From positions 1 to 64,000 of the forward strand of contig NZ_FRFD01000006.1 in the NCBI RefSeq assembly GCF_900143645.1: 64,000 bases of DNA, in the 5' to 3' direction. The stretch comes from Anaerocolumna xylanovorans DSM 12503. Its GTDB lineage: Bacteria; Bacillota; Clostridia; Lachnospirales; Lachnospiraceae. The notes below the pieces were generated by a model. The model ran no database searches and was not told where the DNA came from. It worked only from the letters and a program-made list of their open reading frames with translations. The position numbers and the translations under genes were made by a program. Numbering within the stretch: position 1 is the stretch's first letter; the number at the start of each line of letters is the position of its first letter. Shown here one piece after another: positions 35,440-44,765 of this stretch.

Positions 35440-36771
35440 ATGAAAAAAATTATTGCGAGACTTTTAGTTCTGACAATGATACTGACAGCCTTAACCGGCT
35501 GCGGCAGTAAGGGAAATAATCAGACCTCCACAGACAACAAAAATGCGAATTCCGGTACAAATACAGAAAATACCGGCAGTACAGATACGGCAGCTACGCC
35601 GACAGAAGAAGCTTTAAGCGGTAAGATCGTAGTTGCTACTAATATGACAAATCTGGTAGATACCACTTTAGCAGACCTTGCAAAAGAATTTATGGATGCG
35701 CATCCTGGCACGACCGTAGAATTTGAAGCAATCAAAGACTATGAAAATGTAATATCCACCCGCGTAGCAGGCGGTGAAGCACCGGATCTTTTTCAGGTTA
35801 TTGATGGAATGAGCCAGGACACCTATGCAGATTACTTTAAACCCATAGATGACCTTGATATCAACTTTGACAATTTCTTATTTTCAAAGAATACCACAGG
35901 TAATGACGGAAAAATATATGCAATCAGCGATAGCGTTAACTATACCGGCGTAGTATACAACAAAGCAGCTTTCCGTCAGGCCGGGATTACCGATGTGCCT
36001 AAGACGATGGATGAATTCTGGGATGTATGTGCCAAGTTAAAAGCAGCCGGCATCACTCCTATGGGAACCGCATTTAAGGATGTATGGCCTATTTATCCAT
36101 GGGTATCCTGGGACATGGTTCAGGTTACTTTAAACGGCAACACACAGGGCAAGAATGTATATGTTAACCAGGATGAAATCTTTGATAAGACTATGTTAGA
36201 GTCAATGAACACTATAAGAAAAATGTATCAGATGAATTATCTGGAGAAAGATATCATATCCGCAAACTGGGATCAGTTCAAGCTTGATATCTCTCAGGGA
36301 AAAACTGCTATGTTCTATGCAGAAACATGGTTCCCTGCACAGGTTGTTGAGGGCGGTGCAAAATCAGAAGATGTTGGTATGTTCCCGTTCCCCGGAGCAA
36401 AGGCAGTATTCTCTGTTCCCGGAAAATCATGGGGAATCTCCAAAGACTGTAAAGACACTGCTGTTGCAGAAGCCTTCTTAAAATTCATGTTAGAAGGCGG
36501 AAAATATGCTCTTGCATGCAACACCTTACCTTCTGATAAAACAGTTCAGAATACAGACCCTTATGCAGCTGAATTATTGTCCTACGGCGTTTCTGTATCC
36601 GAATGTGAAATCCCTGACGCTGCATTTACAAACATTAAAAATGAGATTGAATTAGATGAACAGTCCTTCTTAATGTCTTATGTACTGGAATCTGACGATA
36701 CGAAGGCTCAAGCTATGGTAGATGAATGGAATAAGAAATGGGCGGAAGCAAGGCCGAATTTCGTAAAATAA
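35440..36771 (+). CDS. Sugar ABC transporter, substrate-binding lipoprotein
   Basis: 443 residues from the ATG at 35440 (GGGAGA before it). The signal peptide ends in the lipobox LTALTGCG, so the mature protein is lipid-anchored, followed by a Ser/Thr/Asn linker and a family 1 (MalE-like) binding domain. Given GH26, GH5 and GH130 around it, the likely ligand is manno- or glucomanno-oligosaccharides. A stem-loop separates it from the permease genes. Confidence 0.93.
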   Translation: MKKIIARLLVLTMILTALTGCGSKGNNQTSTDNKNANSGTNTENTGSTDTAATPTEEALSGKIVVATNMTNLVDTTLADLAKEFMDAHPGTTVEFEAIKDYENVISTRVAGGEAPDLFQVIDGMSQDTYADYFKPIDDLDINFDNFLFSKNTTGNDGKIYAISDSVNYTGVVYNKAAFRQAGITDVPKTMDEFWDVCAKLKAAGITPMGTAFKDVWPIYPWVSWDMVQVTLNGNTQGKNVYVNQDEIFDKTMLESMNTIRKMYQMNYLEKDIISANWDQFKLDISQGKTAMFYAETWFPAQVVEGGAKSEDVGMFPFPGAKAVFSVPGKSWGISKDCKDTAVAEAFLKFMLEGGKYALACNTLPSDKTVQNTDPYAAELLSYGVSVSECEIPDAAFTNIKNEIELDEQSFLMSYVLESDDTKAQAMVDEWNKKWAEARPNFVK

Positions 36772-36798
36772 CATCAGCAATAAACTGATTCTCTTTGT

Positions 36799-36840
36799 AA
36801 AGGAGCTGCCGGAAAAGAAAAAACAAAAGGTAGCTCCTTT
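36799..36840 (+). terminator. Intraoperon stem-loop between binding protein and permeases
   Basis: AAAGGAGCT (36799-36807) pairs with AGCTCCTTT (36832-36840). There is only a weak T run after it. Such hairpins often keep binding-protein mRNA higher than permease mRNA. Confidence 0.55.
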
Positions 36841-36930
36841 CTATTACAAAGGAAATAAAAAACAATCTCTTTCGAATGATTGAAAAGGGAGGATTCCGTC
36901 AAAGAATTCTCTGTAAAAGGAGGGCAAGTC

Positions 36931-37815
36931 ATGAAGATCAAAACAAAAGTGAAGGACAGAATTACAGTGATAGGCTTTCTCTTAGTACCTGTGATTTTAT
37001 TACTGATGTTTTCTTATTATCCTTTAATGAAGCTTTTTCAGTTAAGCTTTACAGACTGGAACGGTCTGTCCAAGGATTTTCACTATGTGGGCTTTAAGAA
37101 CTTTAAAGATGTTTTAGGACAAAAAGAATTATTTGAAGTATTTGCAAACAATGCCGCTTACATTATCACAGCAATTATCCAGCAGTTTGTCGGATTGTTT
37201 CTGGCAATCCTGCTAAATTCCAACTTACAGAAGAAAAATATGTTCCGCTCGGTGATTTTTATGCCCTATATTATTAATGGTGTAGCGGTAGCCTTTATGT
37301 TTAACTATATGTACGATTATACCAATTCACCGGTTAATGTTATTATACGGGCACTGGGCTTTGAAAGTCATCAGATTCATTTCCTGACGGCAAGTTATTT
37401 TTCAAATTTCGCACTTTCTTTTATCAGTTTTTGGAAGTATGTGGGCTTTACCATGGTAATATTTATTGCTGCACTTCAGTCTATTCCGGGTGAAATATAT
37501 GAAGCAGCAAGAGTGGACGGAGCCGATTTCAAACAGACAGTACGCTATATAACCTTTCCAAACATAAAGGGGATGGTAGAGATATCCCTGCTCTTAAGTA
37601 TCAACGGGGCCTTACAGGCATATTTTGAGCCATTTATGATTACAAAAGGCGGTCCCAATGGCAGAACCGATACATTTATTACGAAATCCCTGGCTTTGGC
37701 CTTTGATTATAAAAAATACGGCAAGGCAGCCGTAATGGGTATTATCCTGTTAGTAATGATTCTGTTAATTGTAGCTGTACAGAGGCTGCTGCTAAGGGGG
37801 AATAAGAAGGAATGA
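36931..37815 (+). CDS. Sugar ABC transporter permease (MalF/UgpA type)
   Basis: 294 residues from the ATG at 36931, preceded by AAAAGGAGGG. Six TM segments, with the EAA loop EIYEAARVDGADFKQTVRYITFP that contacts the ATPase. It overlaps the next permease gene by four bases (ATGA). No ATPase gene is in this locus, so a shared MsmX/UgpC-type ATPase encoded elsewhere is likely used. Confidence 0.93.
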   Translation: MKIKTKVKDRITVIGFLLVPVILLLMFSYYPLMKLFQLSFTDWNGLSKDFHYVGFKNFKDVLGQKELFEVFANNAAYIITAIIQQFVGLFLAILLNSNLQKKNMFRSVIFMPYIINGVAVAFMFNYMYDYTNSPVNVIIRALGFESHQIHFLTASYFSNFALSFISFWKYVGFTMVIFIAALQSIPGEIYEAARVDGADFKQTVRYITFPNIKGMVEISLLLSINGALQAYFEPFMITKGGPNGRTDTFITKSLALAFDYKKYGKAAVMGIILLVMILLIVAVQRLLLRGNKKE

Positions 37816-38699
37816 GTATAATAAGTAAAAAAACCAAGCCAAAAGACGATTTGATGATAAAGGATACCTTTATCATAAGCAATAAAGCCGGAAGAATAGC
37901 AAGCTATGCCATATTAATATTTTTTATGATACTTGTTTTTACACCTCTTCTGATATTGTTAAATGTATCCTTAAAAAGCAATCAGGAATATATGCTAAAG
38001 GGTGTATATGCATTACCCGAAAACATACTGAATTTTAAAAATTATGCAAAAGCCTTTGTAACAGGTAAGTTTGCTCTTGGTTTTAAAAATACATTGATTC
38101 TGATTGGCGTTAGTGTTCCGGTATCCCTGCTAACCGGAACGATGGTAGCATACGCCATGGGAAGATTTGATTTCGTATTAAAGAAACTGATGCTTTTATT
38201 GTTTTTAGTACCTACCTTTATCCCGGCAATGACAGTAACCATAGCCACTTTTACCTTAATCAGAAATCTGGGACTTTATAATACCAGGCTTGCGGGAATG
38301 CTCCTCTATATCGGAACGGATATTATGCAGATCTATATATTTCTTCAGTTTATCAACCAGATACCGGTAGCATTGGATGAAAGTGCAAGAATAGACGGTG
38401 CATCCAGACTTAGGATATACTGGTCCATTATTCTGCCCCAGATGAAGCCGGCCCTTGCAACAGGTGCCATATTAAAGGTGCTTGGAATTTACAACGATTT
38501 CTTTACCCCATATATGTATATGCCAAAATCCAATCTGAAAACCGTAGCAACAGCCTTAAACTCCTTTGCCGGAGACAGGATGGCGGACTGGCCCTTAATG
38601 TCATCGGCAATACTCTTTGTTGCGATACCGACCATTGTGATGTATATATTCATGCAGCGTTATATTATCAGCGGGGTAACAGACGGAGCGGTTAAGTAA
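37812..38699 (+). CDS. Sugar ABC transporter permease (MalG/UgpE type)
   Basis: 295 residues, six TM segments, with the EAA-type loop ALDESARIDGASRLRIYW. It pairs with the MalF-type permease upstream, whose stop codon its start overlaps, and with the binding lipoprotein at 35440. Confidence 0.93.
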   Translation: MSIISKKTKPKDDLMIKDTFIISNKAGRIASYAILIFFMILVFTPLLILLNVSLKSNQEYMLKGVYALPENILNFKNYAKAFVTGKFALGFKNTLILIGVSVPVSLLTGTMVAYAMGRFDFVLKKLMLLLFLVPTFIPAMTVTIATFTLIRNLGLYNTRLAGMLLYIGTDIMQIYIFLQFINQIPVALDESARIDGASRLRIYWSIILPQMKPALATGAILKVLGIYNDFFTPYMYMPKSNLKTVATALNSFAGDRMADWPLMSSAILFVAIPTIVMYIFMQRYIISGVTDGAVK

Positions 38700-38770
38700 T
38701 ACTATGAACGCCTTAGCGACAAAATTGCAGGACTACTTAAGAACAAGGCGATAGACGATAAGGAGTCTCA

Positions 38771-40849
38771 ATGAATACAAAAATGCGGTTAAAGGATAAA
38801 CGGAGGAGCAAATCCTTCGGTTTTCATTCCATCAGATTCAGGATAATAATAAGTTACTTTATTCCGGCGATATTAATTCTGCTGACAGGCGCTTTTACCT
38901 ACTCAAAGTCTTCCGCCGTTTTGGGAGAGACCTACAGGGAGGCTGCTCTAAGCACCCTGACGGCACGGGGGGATTATATAGAACTGGTAATGGAGTCTAT
39001 CAGAACCAAGGCAAACCAGCTTTCCTCCAATGCCAATATTGCCAAATACTATGCCGGTGCCTATAAAAAAGGGAGTCAGGAAGAATATAGCGCTTATGAT
39101 GCTGCCTATAAGGATGTAATAGCGATGGCGGGAGCTGATAAGTATATCTATGCTGCCAGTATTCTATCTAAAAAGCAGGACGCCATATCTTCCTTTGCAA
39201 ATTTCAGTTCGGATTACAGCTATGATATCTTTGAAAGCTCTGACTTTCTAAGTAACCTTTTAAATGGTGAAAAAGAAGTCTGGATTAAAGGTCATGACTA
39301 CTTAAGCCAGATGTTAAAGCTGGATGATAATAAGATAGGGTTTTCTTATATAAGAGCTCTGCAGAATAAATCAGGAAAAACCCTTGGATATATCGTAATT
39401 GATTTAAAAAAGGATGCGCTGGAAAAAGTATTAAAAGAAGCGGACTTTGGACAGAGCAGCGAAATTGCACTTTGGCTAAACAGTGACAGTAAGATAGAAA
39501 GCCCTTTAAACCAAGAACACTATACTCTGGATAAAGCAGGGGTATTTGAAAAGGAGAAAGCGAGAAACAACAATAGCGGCAGCCTTTTAGTGCCTGGAGA
39601 AAAGGGAATGAATTATTTTATATTCCGGAACATCAACGCTACAGAATTCTATCTCTATGGGATTATACCTAAGAATCAGATCCTTATGAAAGTAGATATG
39701 ATTAAGAAGATAACCGCCACCTGTATCCTCCTTGCCATCTTTCTGGCACTTTTAACAGGAACGGCAGTGGCTTCCGGAATTAACAGCACAGTAGGAAAAA
39801 TCAGAAAAGCTGTTGAAAAAGCCTCTCAAGGTGACCTGACGGCAGAAATAACCCGCTGCGGCAGGGATGAACTGGGGGTGTTGGCAGCAGGAATTAACCG
39901 GATGCTGTATGAGATGAAGACCTTAATACAGAACAACCAAAGTGTGGCTAAGCAGGTTATTGATTCCGGGGACCAGGTCCAGACAGTAACAGAGAGGATG
40001 AAAGAAAGCTCCGGGGCAATTCTTTCCTGTGTGGAAGAGTTAAAGGAAGGGGCCGCTTCACAGGCAAAAGAGGCAGAGAGCTGCCTGCTGGAAATGGAAG
40101 AGCTTTCTAAGAAAGTGAATGTTGTATATCAAAAGGCAGATAAGGTAATCGAAACGACCAAGGACAGCAGGGAGCTGGCATTAAGCGGCGTGAAGACCAT
40201 TGAGGATTTAAAAGGGCATACGGTGGCAGTAACAGCACAGATGCAGCAGATTGGCAGGGAAATTGAAGATCTGGAAGAAAACTCCATGACAATTAACCGA
40301 ATTGTAGACGTCATAAATGGTATTGCCGAGCAGACGAATCTGCTTGCTTTGAATGCCTCTATTGAAGCGGCAAGAGCCGGAGGAATGGGACGCGGCTTTG
40401 CAGTAGTTGCACAGGAAATAAGAAAGCTGGCAGAAGAGTCAGCGGAGGCAGCCGTAAAAATAAAGGCAAATATCAACGGCATCCAGACAAATAACAGGCA
40501 GGTAATTATAACCGTAAAATCTGCCGGTGAAACAGTGGAAAACCAGGGAACGGCACTTGCAGATGCGATTGCCATGTTCCATCAGATCAATGGCTGTGTG
40601 GACAATCTTGCTGTTAATATGGAAGATATCGTGACGGAGCTAAGAGAGGTAGAGACGGTGAAATCTGTGAATCTGGAAATGACGGAAAATCTGTCTGCCT
40701 TACTGGAGCAATCGGCAGCGGTTTTCGAAACGGTGAACCAGACTGCCATTTTGCAGATGGCAGCAGCAGGAGAATTAAATCAGGCTTCAAAAGAATTGGC
40801 TGATCATTCCACAATGCTAAAAGAAGCTGTAAAAGCCTTTGTGATATAA
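38771..40849 (+). CDS. Methyl-accepting chemotaxis-like protein in the mannan operon
   Basis: 692 residues: TM at about 25-47, extracellular Cache-like sensor at about 50-305, TM at about 312-335, HAMP, then an MCP signalling domain with the conserved hairpin AEQTNLLALNASIEAARAGG and GRGFAVVAQEIRKLAEES. Co-orientation and the 70-base gap after the sugar permease suggest co-expression, so it may guide movement toward mannan products. ATAAGGAG precedes the ATG. Confidence 0.9.
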   Translation: MNTKMRLKDKRRSKSFGFHSIRFRIIISYFIPAILILLTGAFTYSKSSAVLGETYREAALSTLTARGDYIELVMESIRTKANQLSSNANIAKYYAGAYKKGSQEEYSAYDAAYKDVIAMAGADKYIYAASILSKKQDAISSFANFSSDYSYDIFESSDFLSNLLNGEKEVWIKGHDYLSQMLKLDDNKIGFSYIRALQNKSGKTLGYIVIDLKKDALEKVLKEADFGQSSEIALWLNSDSKIESPLNQEHYTLDKAGVFEKEKARNNNSGSLLVPGEKGMNYFIFRNINATEFYLYGIIPKNQILMKVDMIKKITATCILLAIFLALLTGTAVASGINSTVGKIRKAVEKASQGDLTAEITRCGRDELGVLAAGINRMLYEMKTLIQNNQSVAKQVIDSGDQVQTVTERMKESSGAILSCVEELKEGAASQAKEAESCLLEMEELSKKVNVVYQKADKVIETTKDSRELALSGVKTIEDLKGHTVAVTAQMQQIGREIEDLEENSMTINRIVDVINGIAEQTNLLALNASIEAARAGGMGRGFAVVAQEIRKLAEESAEAAVKIKANINGIQTNNRQVIITVKSAGETVENQGTALADAIAMFHQINGCVDNLAVNMEDIVTELREVETVKSVNLEMTENLSALLEQSAAVFETVNQTAILQMAAAGELNQASKELADHSTMLKEAVKAFVI

Positions 40850-40860
40850 CGGCCGGAGGA

Positions 40861-42075
40861 ATGAAGAATAAAAAGGAAGGAATTGATACAACTATGAAAA
40901 AACCGGATATATCCTATTCGCCGAAGCCGGTGATTGAGCCAATGCCCGGATGCACCTGGGCAGATACGATGGTATTAAATCCTGCTATTGTAAAAGAAAA
41001 GGATTCGGATACCATTCATATGCTTTTCCGTGCCACAGGACCGTGGCCTGAAAAAAACTTAAAGGGTCTCTCCGACCCATATCCAATCTTTCTGGGATAT
41101 GCTAAAAGTGAGGATAAAGGGAAGACATTTGTACCGGATTTTACAAGACCGGCACTTGCTCCAAGACTGGCTTATGACCTGGAGGATATGTATATTACCG
41201 ACGACAGGGGAGAAAGGGCAGTAAATTATGCCAACGGCTGCATAGAAGACCCCAGAATATTCCTGGTAGAGGGAGAGTATTATGTGACGGCGGCCTGCCG
41301 GATGTTTCCGCCGGGACCATATTGGGAAGGGGATAAGAGAAAAGACAACCTTCCTGACTGGGCTATGAAGGAGGATAATCCCTTTGGCAGTGCTGCCTAT
41401 AAAAACGATACGACCACAGTGCTATTTAAGCTTCATTTAGAAGAACTGGTGAAACAAAATTATGAAAGTGCATTTACTTATGTCTGTCCCTTAACAGACG
41501 GCAGCCTTACCGATAACCGCGATGTAATGCTGTTCCCCGAAAAAATGCTTATTGACGGGAAGATGCAGTATGTAATGCTTCACCGGCCGGATGAGCCGGA
41601 TGTATTTGAGGATGGAAAGGGAATCCATAAGCCTTCCATGTTCTTGGCGGCGGCAGAGAATCTAAGAGATTTCATAACACCAAAGGCAACCCATAAACTT
41701 TTAGCGGCCAGTACCTTTGATTGGGAAGCGGAGCGCATCGGAGCAAGCTTTCCGCCTGTTTCTCTGGGAGAAGGAGAATGGCTGATATCCTATCATGGCA
41801 AACAGCTGCCGGATTACGGGTATACCCAGTCCTTTATGATTCTAAAAGAGAGAGAAAATAATTTTCCTGAAATCCTCCACCGCTGCAGCGAAAGAATTAT
41901 GTTTGCCTCCCAGGAGTGGGAACTGCCGGATAAATTTTTATGTCCCTGTATTTTTACCACAGGAGGTATTGTTGTGGACGGGGAACTGCTTATGAGCTAT
42001 GGAGCGGCAGATCAAAAAGTAGGAATGGCAAGAGTAAATTTAAAAGAACTGGTAGAGTATATACGCAAATTTTAA
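40861..42075 (+). CDS. GH130 mannoside phosphorylase
   Basis: 404 residues with no signal peptide, so cytoplasmic. It belongs to GH130: the catalytic Asp is D130 in NGCIEDPRI, and RATG and the SYHGKQ-like phosphate/sugar motifs are present. GH130 enzymes phosphorolyse beta-1,4-mannosyl-glucose or beta-mannooligosaccharides to mannose 1-phosphate; which one cannot be told here. The start at 40861 lies very close to GGAGG; an ATG at 40894 is an alternative. It completes the pathway of the mannan operon. Confidence 0.9.
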   Translation: MKNKKEGIDTTMKKPDISYSPKPVIEPMPGCTWADTMVLNPAIVKEKDSDTIHMLFRATGPWPEKNLKGLSDPYPIFLGYAKSEDKGKTFVPDFTRPALAPRLAYDLEDMYITDDRGERAVNYANGCIEDPRIFLVEGEYYVTAACRMFPPGPYWEGDKRKDNLPDWAMKEDNPFGSAAYKNDTTTVLFKLHLEELVKQNYESAFTYVCPLTDGSLTDNRDVMLFPEKMLIDGKMQYVMLHRPDEPDVFEDGKGIHKPSMFLAAAENLRDFITPKATHKLLAASTFDWEAERIGASFPPVSLGEGEWLISYHGKQLPDYGYTQSFMILKERENNFPEILHRCSERIMFASQEWELPDKFLCPCIFTTGGIVVDGELLMSYGAADQKVGMARVNLKELVEYIRKF

Positions 42076-42078
42076 TAG

Positions 42079-42129
42079 AAAACAGCAGTTGCAAAGGCAA
42101 AAATTGATAGCCCTCGCAGCTGCTGTTTT
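42079..42129. terminator. Terminator between convergent GH130 and ADH genes
   Basis: AAAACAGCAG (42079-42088) pairs with CTGCTGTTTT (42120-42129). The stem itself ends in A and T runs, so it can stop transcription from both sides. Confidence 0.7.
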
Positions 42130-42173
42130 CCATTTACTATTTCCCGGTGACATGTTTTCTGCTGTAAAAAGAT

Positions 42174-43343
42174 TTAACGATAGGAAGCTTTTAATATCGC
42201 AAAGCAATCCTCTTTTGTAAGAGGAGCAGGATCGACTTCAAATAATCCGCCCATAGTCTCGTAAGCTTTCCCTACGTATTTCATAAGTTCTTCTTCTTTT
42301 ATACCGTAATCAGACATCTTAAGTTCAGAGACACCGCAGGCTTTTTGCAGTTCTGCCAAAGCCGTCACAAAATCAATAGGATCATTGGCGTCCGTCTTGC
42401 CCAGTGCCTTAGCCATAGCAATCAGTTTATCGTCACAGCTATGGGACTTGGCAAAATGGGTGTAGTAGGCACAGCTTATCATAATCAGACCGGCTCCGTG
42501 AGGAAGGGAAGGGTGATAAGCACTTAAGGCGTGTTCCAAAGAGTGTTCGGAGGTACAGCCGGAAGTGGATTCTACCATGCCGGAAAGGGTATTAGCCAGG
42601 GCAACGTCCTCTCTGGCTTTTTCATCCTTTCCGTTATTAACGGCGGCAGAAAGGCTTCTTCCGATAAGTTCAATCGCCTTTAATGCATATAGGTCGCTCA
42701 TAACATAGGCAGTTTTATTGATATAGCCCTCCGTACTGTGGAATAAGGCATCAAAGCCCTGGTAGGCTGTCAGGTGAGGCGGAACGGTGAGCATTAGATC
42801 CGGGTCAACAACAGATAGCACGGGGAAAGTTTTCTCATATCCGAATCCAATCTTTTCCTCGGTATCTTCCTTTGTAACAACGGTCCAGGGGTCAACTTCC
42901 GTGCCGGTTCCGGCAGTCGTAGTGATAGCCACAACAGGAAGGGGAGAATTGGGAACGGGAAGCCCTTTTCCGCTGCCGCCGCTGATATAATCCCAGTAGT
43001 CTCCTTCATTAGCTGCCATAACAGCGATAGATTTGGCAGAATCTATACTGCTGCCGCCGCCAAGCCCTATAACAAAATCACAGCCGTTTTCTTTGGCAAA
43101 AGCTGCCCCCTCCATTACATGGGACTTAATTGGGTTGGGAAGAATCTTATCAAATACGGCATAGGAAACACCGGCAAGTGTAAGTTCTTTTTCTACCCTT
43201 TCCAGATATCCGTTTTCGCGGATGGATTTACCGGAAGAAATTACAATGAGAGCTTTTTTGCCGGGAAGCTTTTCTAAGTGGAGATTATTAAGCTGCCCCT
43301 TACCAAATAATAGTTTTGTGGGGATGTAGTAGTTAAAGTTCAT
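42174..43343 (-). CDS. Iron-containing alcohol dehydrogenase
   Basis: 389 residues of the Fe-ADH family. NAD(P) binding uses GLGGGSSIDSAK; metal ligands lie in YQGFDALFHSTEGY and EHALSAYHPSLPHGAGL. Members reduce aldehydes such as butyraldehyde or glycolytic aldehydes to alcohols in fermentation; the substrate is not decided by sequence. GAAGGAG precedes the ATG. It stands alone. Confidence 0.92.
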   Translation of the reverse strand: MNFNYYIPTKLLFGKGQLNNLHLEKLPGKKALIVISSGKSIRENGYLERVEKELTLAGVSYAVFDKILPNPIKSHVMEGAAFAKENGCDFVIGLGGGSSIDSAKSIAVMAANEGDYWDYISGGSGKGLPVPNSPLPVVAITTTAGTGTEVDPWTVVTKEDTEEKIGFGYEKTFPVLSVVDPDLMLTVPPHLTAYQGFDALFHSTEGYINKTAYVMSDLYALKAIELIGRSLSAAVNNGKDEKAREDVALANTLSGMVESTSGCTSEHSLEHALSAYHPSLPHGAGLIMISCAYYTHFAKSHSCDDKLIAMAKALGKTDANDPIDFVTALAELQKACGVSELKMSDYGIKEEELMKYVGKAYETMGGLFEVDPAPLTKEDCFAILKASYR

Positions 43344-43522
43344 AATATACTCCTTCTGTCTTTATTTAGGTTTTTAGCCAGGAACCTATAAACAGGATTC
43401 TTGCTTATCTTTGTTATACCCCATAGAGCTTACTCTAAGTCAAGCTTTTTTTGATTGGAACTGGAAATAATATGCAGTTAAAAAGCCTCATGGAACCGCA
43501 TTAGAAAGAAGTATGCATGAAG

Positions 43523-43648
43523 GCAGTGCCAAGGCATACAAATACACGGCAGAAGGCAGGTGAATATCTGGGCGTACTGGAAGTAACCCAGGATATTAAA
43601 CCCATTCAGGAGATTACCGGTGAAAAGAGACTGGTAACACCGGAATAA
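43523..43648 (+). pseudogene. Fragment of a PAS/DUF438 protein C-terminus
   Basis: In frame, 43523-43648 encodes about 41 residues ending GEYLGVLEVTQDIKPIQEIT and GEKRLVTPE. This resembles the C-terminal strand of PAS domains in DUF438 proteins (GxYxGxLEVTQDIxxIxxLxGEKRL). No start and no upstream domain can be found, so it is the remnant of a deleted gene. Confidence 0.6.
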
Positions 43649-43661
43649 TACTCTTATAAAC

Positions 43662-44252
43662 TTATGAAAGGGGGAAGCTTATCTGCTCATAAGCCATATC
43701 CTTCTTAAGTTCATGCGGTTTCTTTAAAAGAAATTCTTCCGTTCTGGCGGAGTCCAACAGCCAGGGAAGGATTTCTTTTTCTTCTATTAATAAGGGCATC
43801 CTGTCATGTGTTCCAATCATGGATTCATTGGCAGGAGCAGTCAGTATTACAAAACAGTCGGCATCATTAAAATGGCTATAACAGCCTGCCATATAAAGAA
43901 CTGGAGAATCGGCAGAATAAAAGGAGGCTTTTTCCTTTAAGGAATTCCATTCATAAAAGCCGGCGGCAGGAATGACACAGCGCCGTGTCAGGATGCTGTC
44001 CCGAAAAATATTTTTCGTAAGGGCTGTTTCACTGCGGGCATTTATAATAAGTCCTTTTCCCTTAAGTCCCGGAAAGCCCCACAGCTTTTCCTGGGAATGC
44101 AGTTTGTTTTCCTTAGCAATTAACACCAGGGCAGGCTCGGAGGGACGGATGTCTCTTATATATTCTTTTTGACCAAAGGCTTGGTCTGTTTCATTTACCA
44201 GTTTCTTAAGTTCTCTTACAGATTCTTCATTGATATAATATCTGCTGCACAT
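43662..44252 (-). CDS. SOS response-associated peptidase (SRAP/YedK/HMCES)
   Basis: 196 residues from the ATG at 44252, which follows AAAGGGAGG. The catalytic Cys is residue 2 (MCSRYY), exposed after removal of Met, and the other conserved motifs are NARSE, AAGFYEW and THDRMPL. The family binds abasic sites in single-stranded DNA by a covalent Cys2 link. The open frame extends 15 codons upstream, which would bury Cys2, so the shorter start is right. Confidence 0.93.
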   Translation of the reverse strand: MCSRYYINEESVRELKKLVNETDQAFGQKEYIRDIRPSEPALVLIAKENKLHSQEKLWGFPGLKGKGLIINARSETALTKNIFRDSILTRRCVIPAAGFYEWNSLKEKASFYSADSPVLYMAGCYSHFNDADCFVILTAPANESMIGTHDRMPLLIEEKEILPWLLDSARTEEFLLKKPHELKKDMAYEQISFPLS

Positions 44253-44518
44253 GCGGTAACCTCCCTTTGGTATTATTGGGTATGTTTTTCTCTGCAATTA
44301 TCCTGAAATTTATAGTAAAAAAGGTTCATCCTTGAATTTATAGTAGCACAGGAAGAAATATTCTGCAATAAAGAAAGAACATGGGTTCTGATAAGGATAT
44401 TCTAAAACTTTAAAAAATTTAAAAACTTACCGGAACCTTTTATTTCCTCTTTCATACTATAAAATTAGTTTCATTTAAAAAAGTTAAATCAATCTAAAAT
44501 AAAGTGAGGGTTATTTAT

Positions 44519-44743
44519 ATGACAAAGCTTACAGATATATCAGTTGGAAGACATACCACGGTTTTAGAACTTAAGGCTTCGGATTTGCTAAGGGAGAGGA
44601 TGCTTGCCCTTGGCCTTACAAGAGGAGCCAGAATTGAGGTTATAAGAAGGGGTCCCTCCGGTGATCCGACCGTCTATGGAATCAGGGGAACTATGATTGC
44701 ACTGCGAAAAGAAGAAGCAGAGCTTATAACAGTATTAGATTAA
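44519..44743 (+). CDS. feoA: FeoA ferrous iron transport accessory protein
   Basis: 74 residues with an SH3-like FeoA fold (LTDISVGRH, RERMLALGLTRGARIEVIRRG, GTMIALRKEEAELI). The ATG at 44519 follows GTGAGGG; the frame opens at a GTG at 44504. It is 22 bases from feoB and part of the same operon for Fe(II) import. Confidence 0.92.
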   Translation: MTKLTDISVGRHTTVLELKASDLLRERMLALGLTRGARIEVIRRGPSGDPTVYGIRGTMIALRKEEAELITVLD

Positions 44744-44765
44744 GTAGAATAAAGGGAGGATAACA

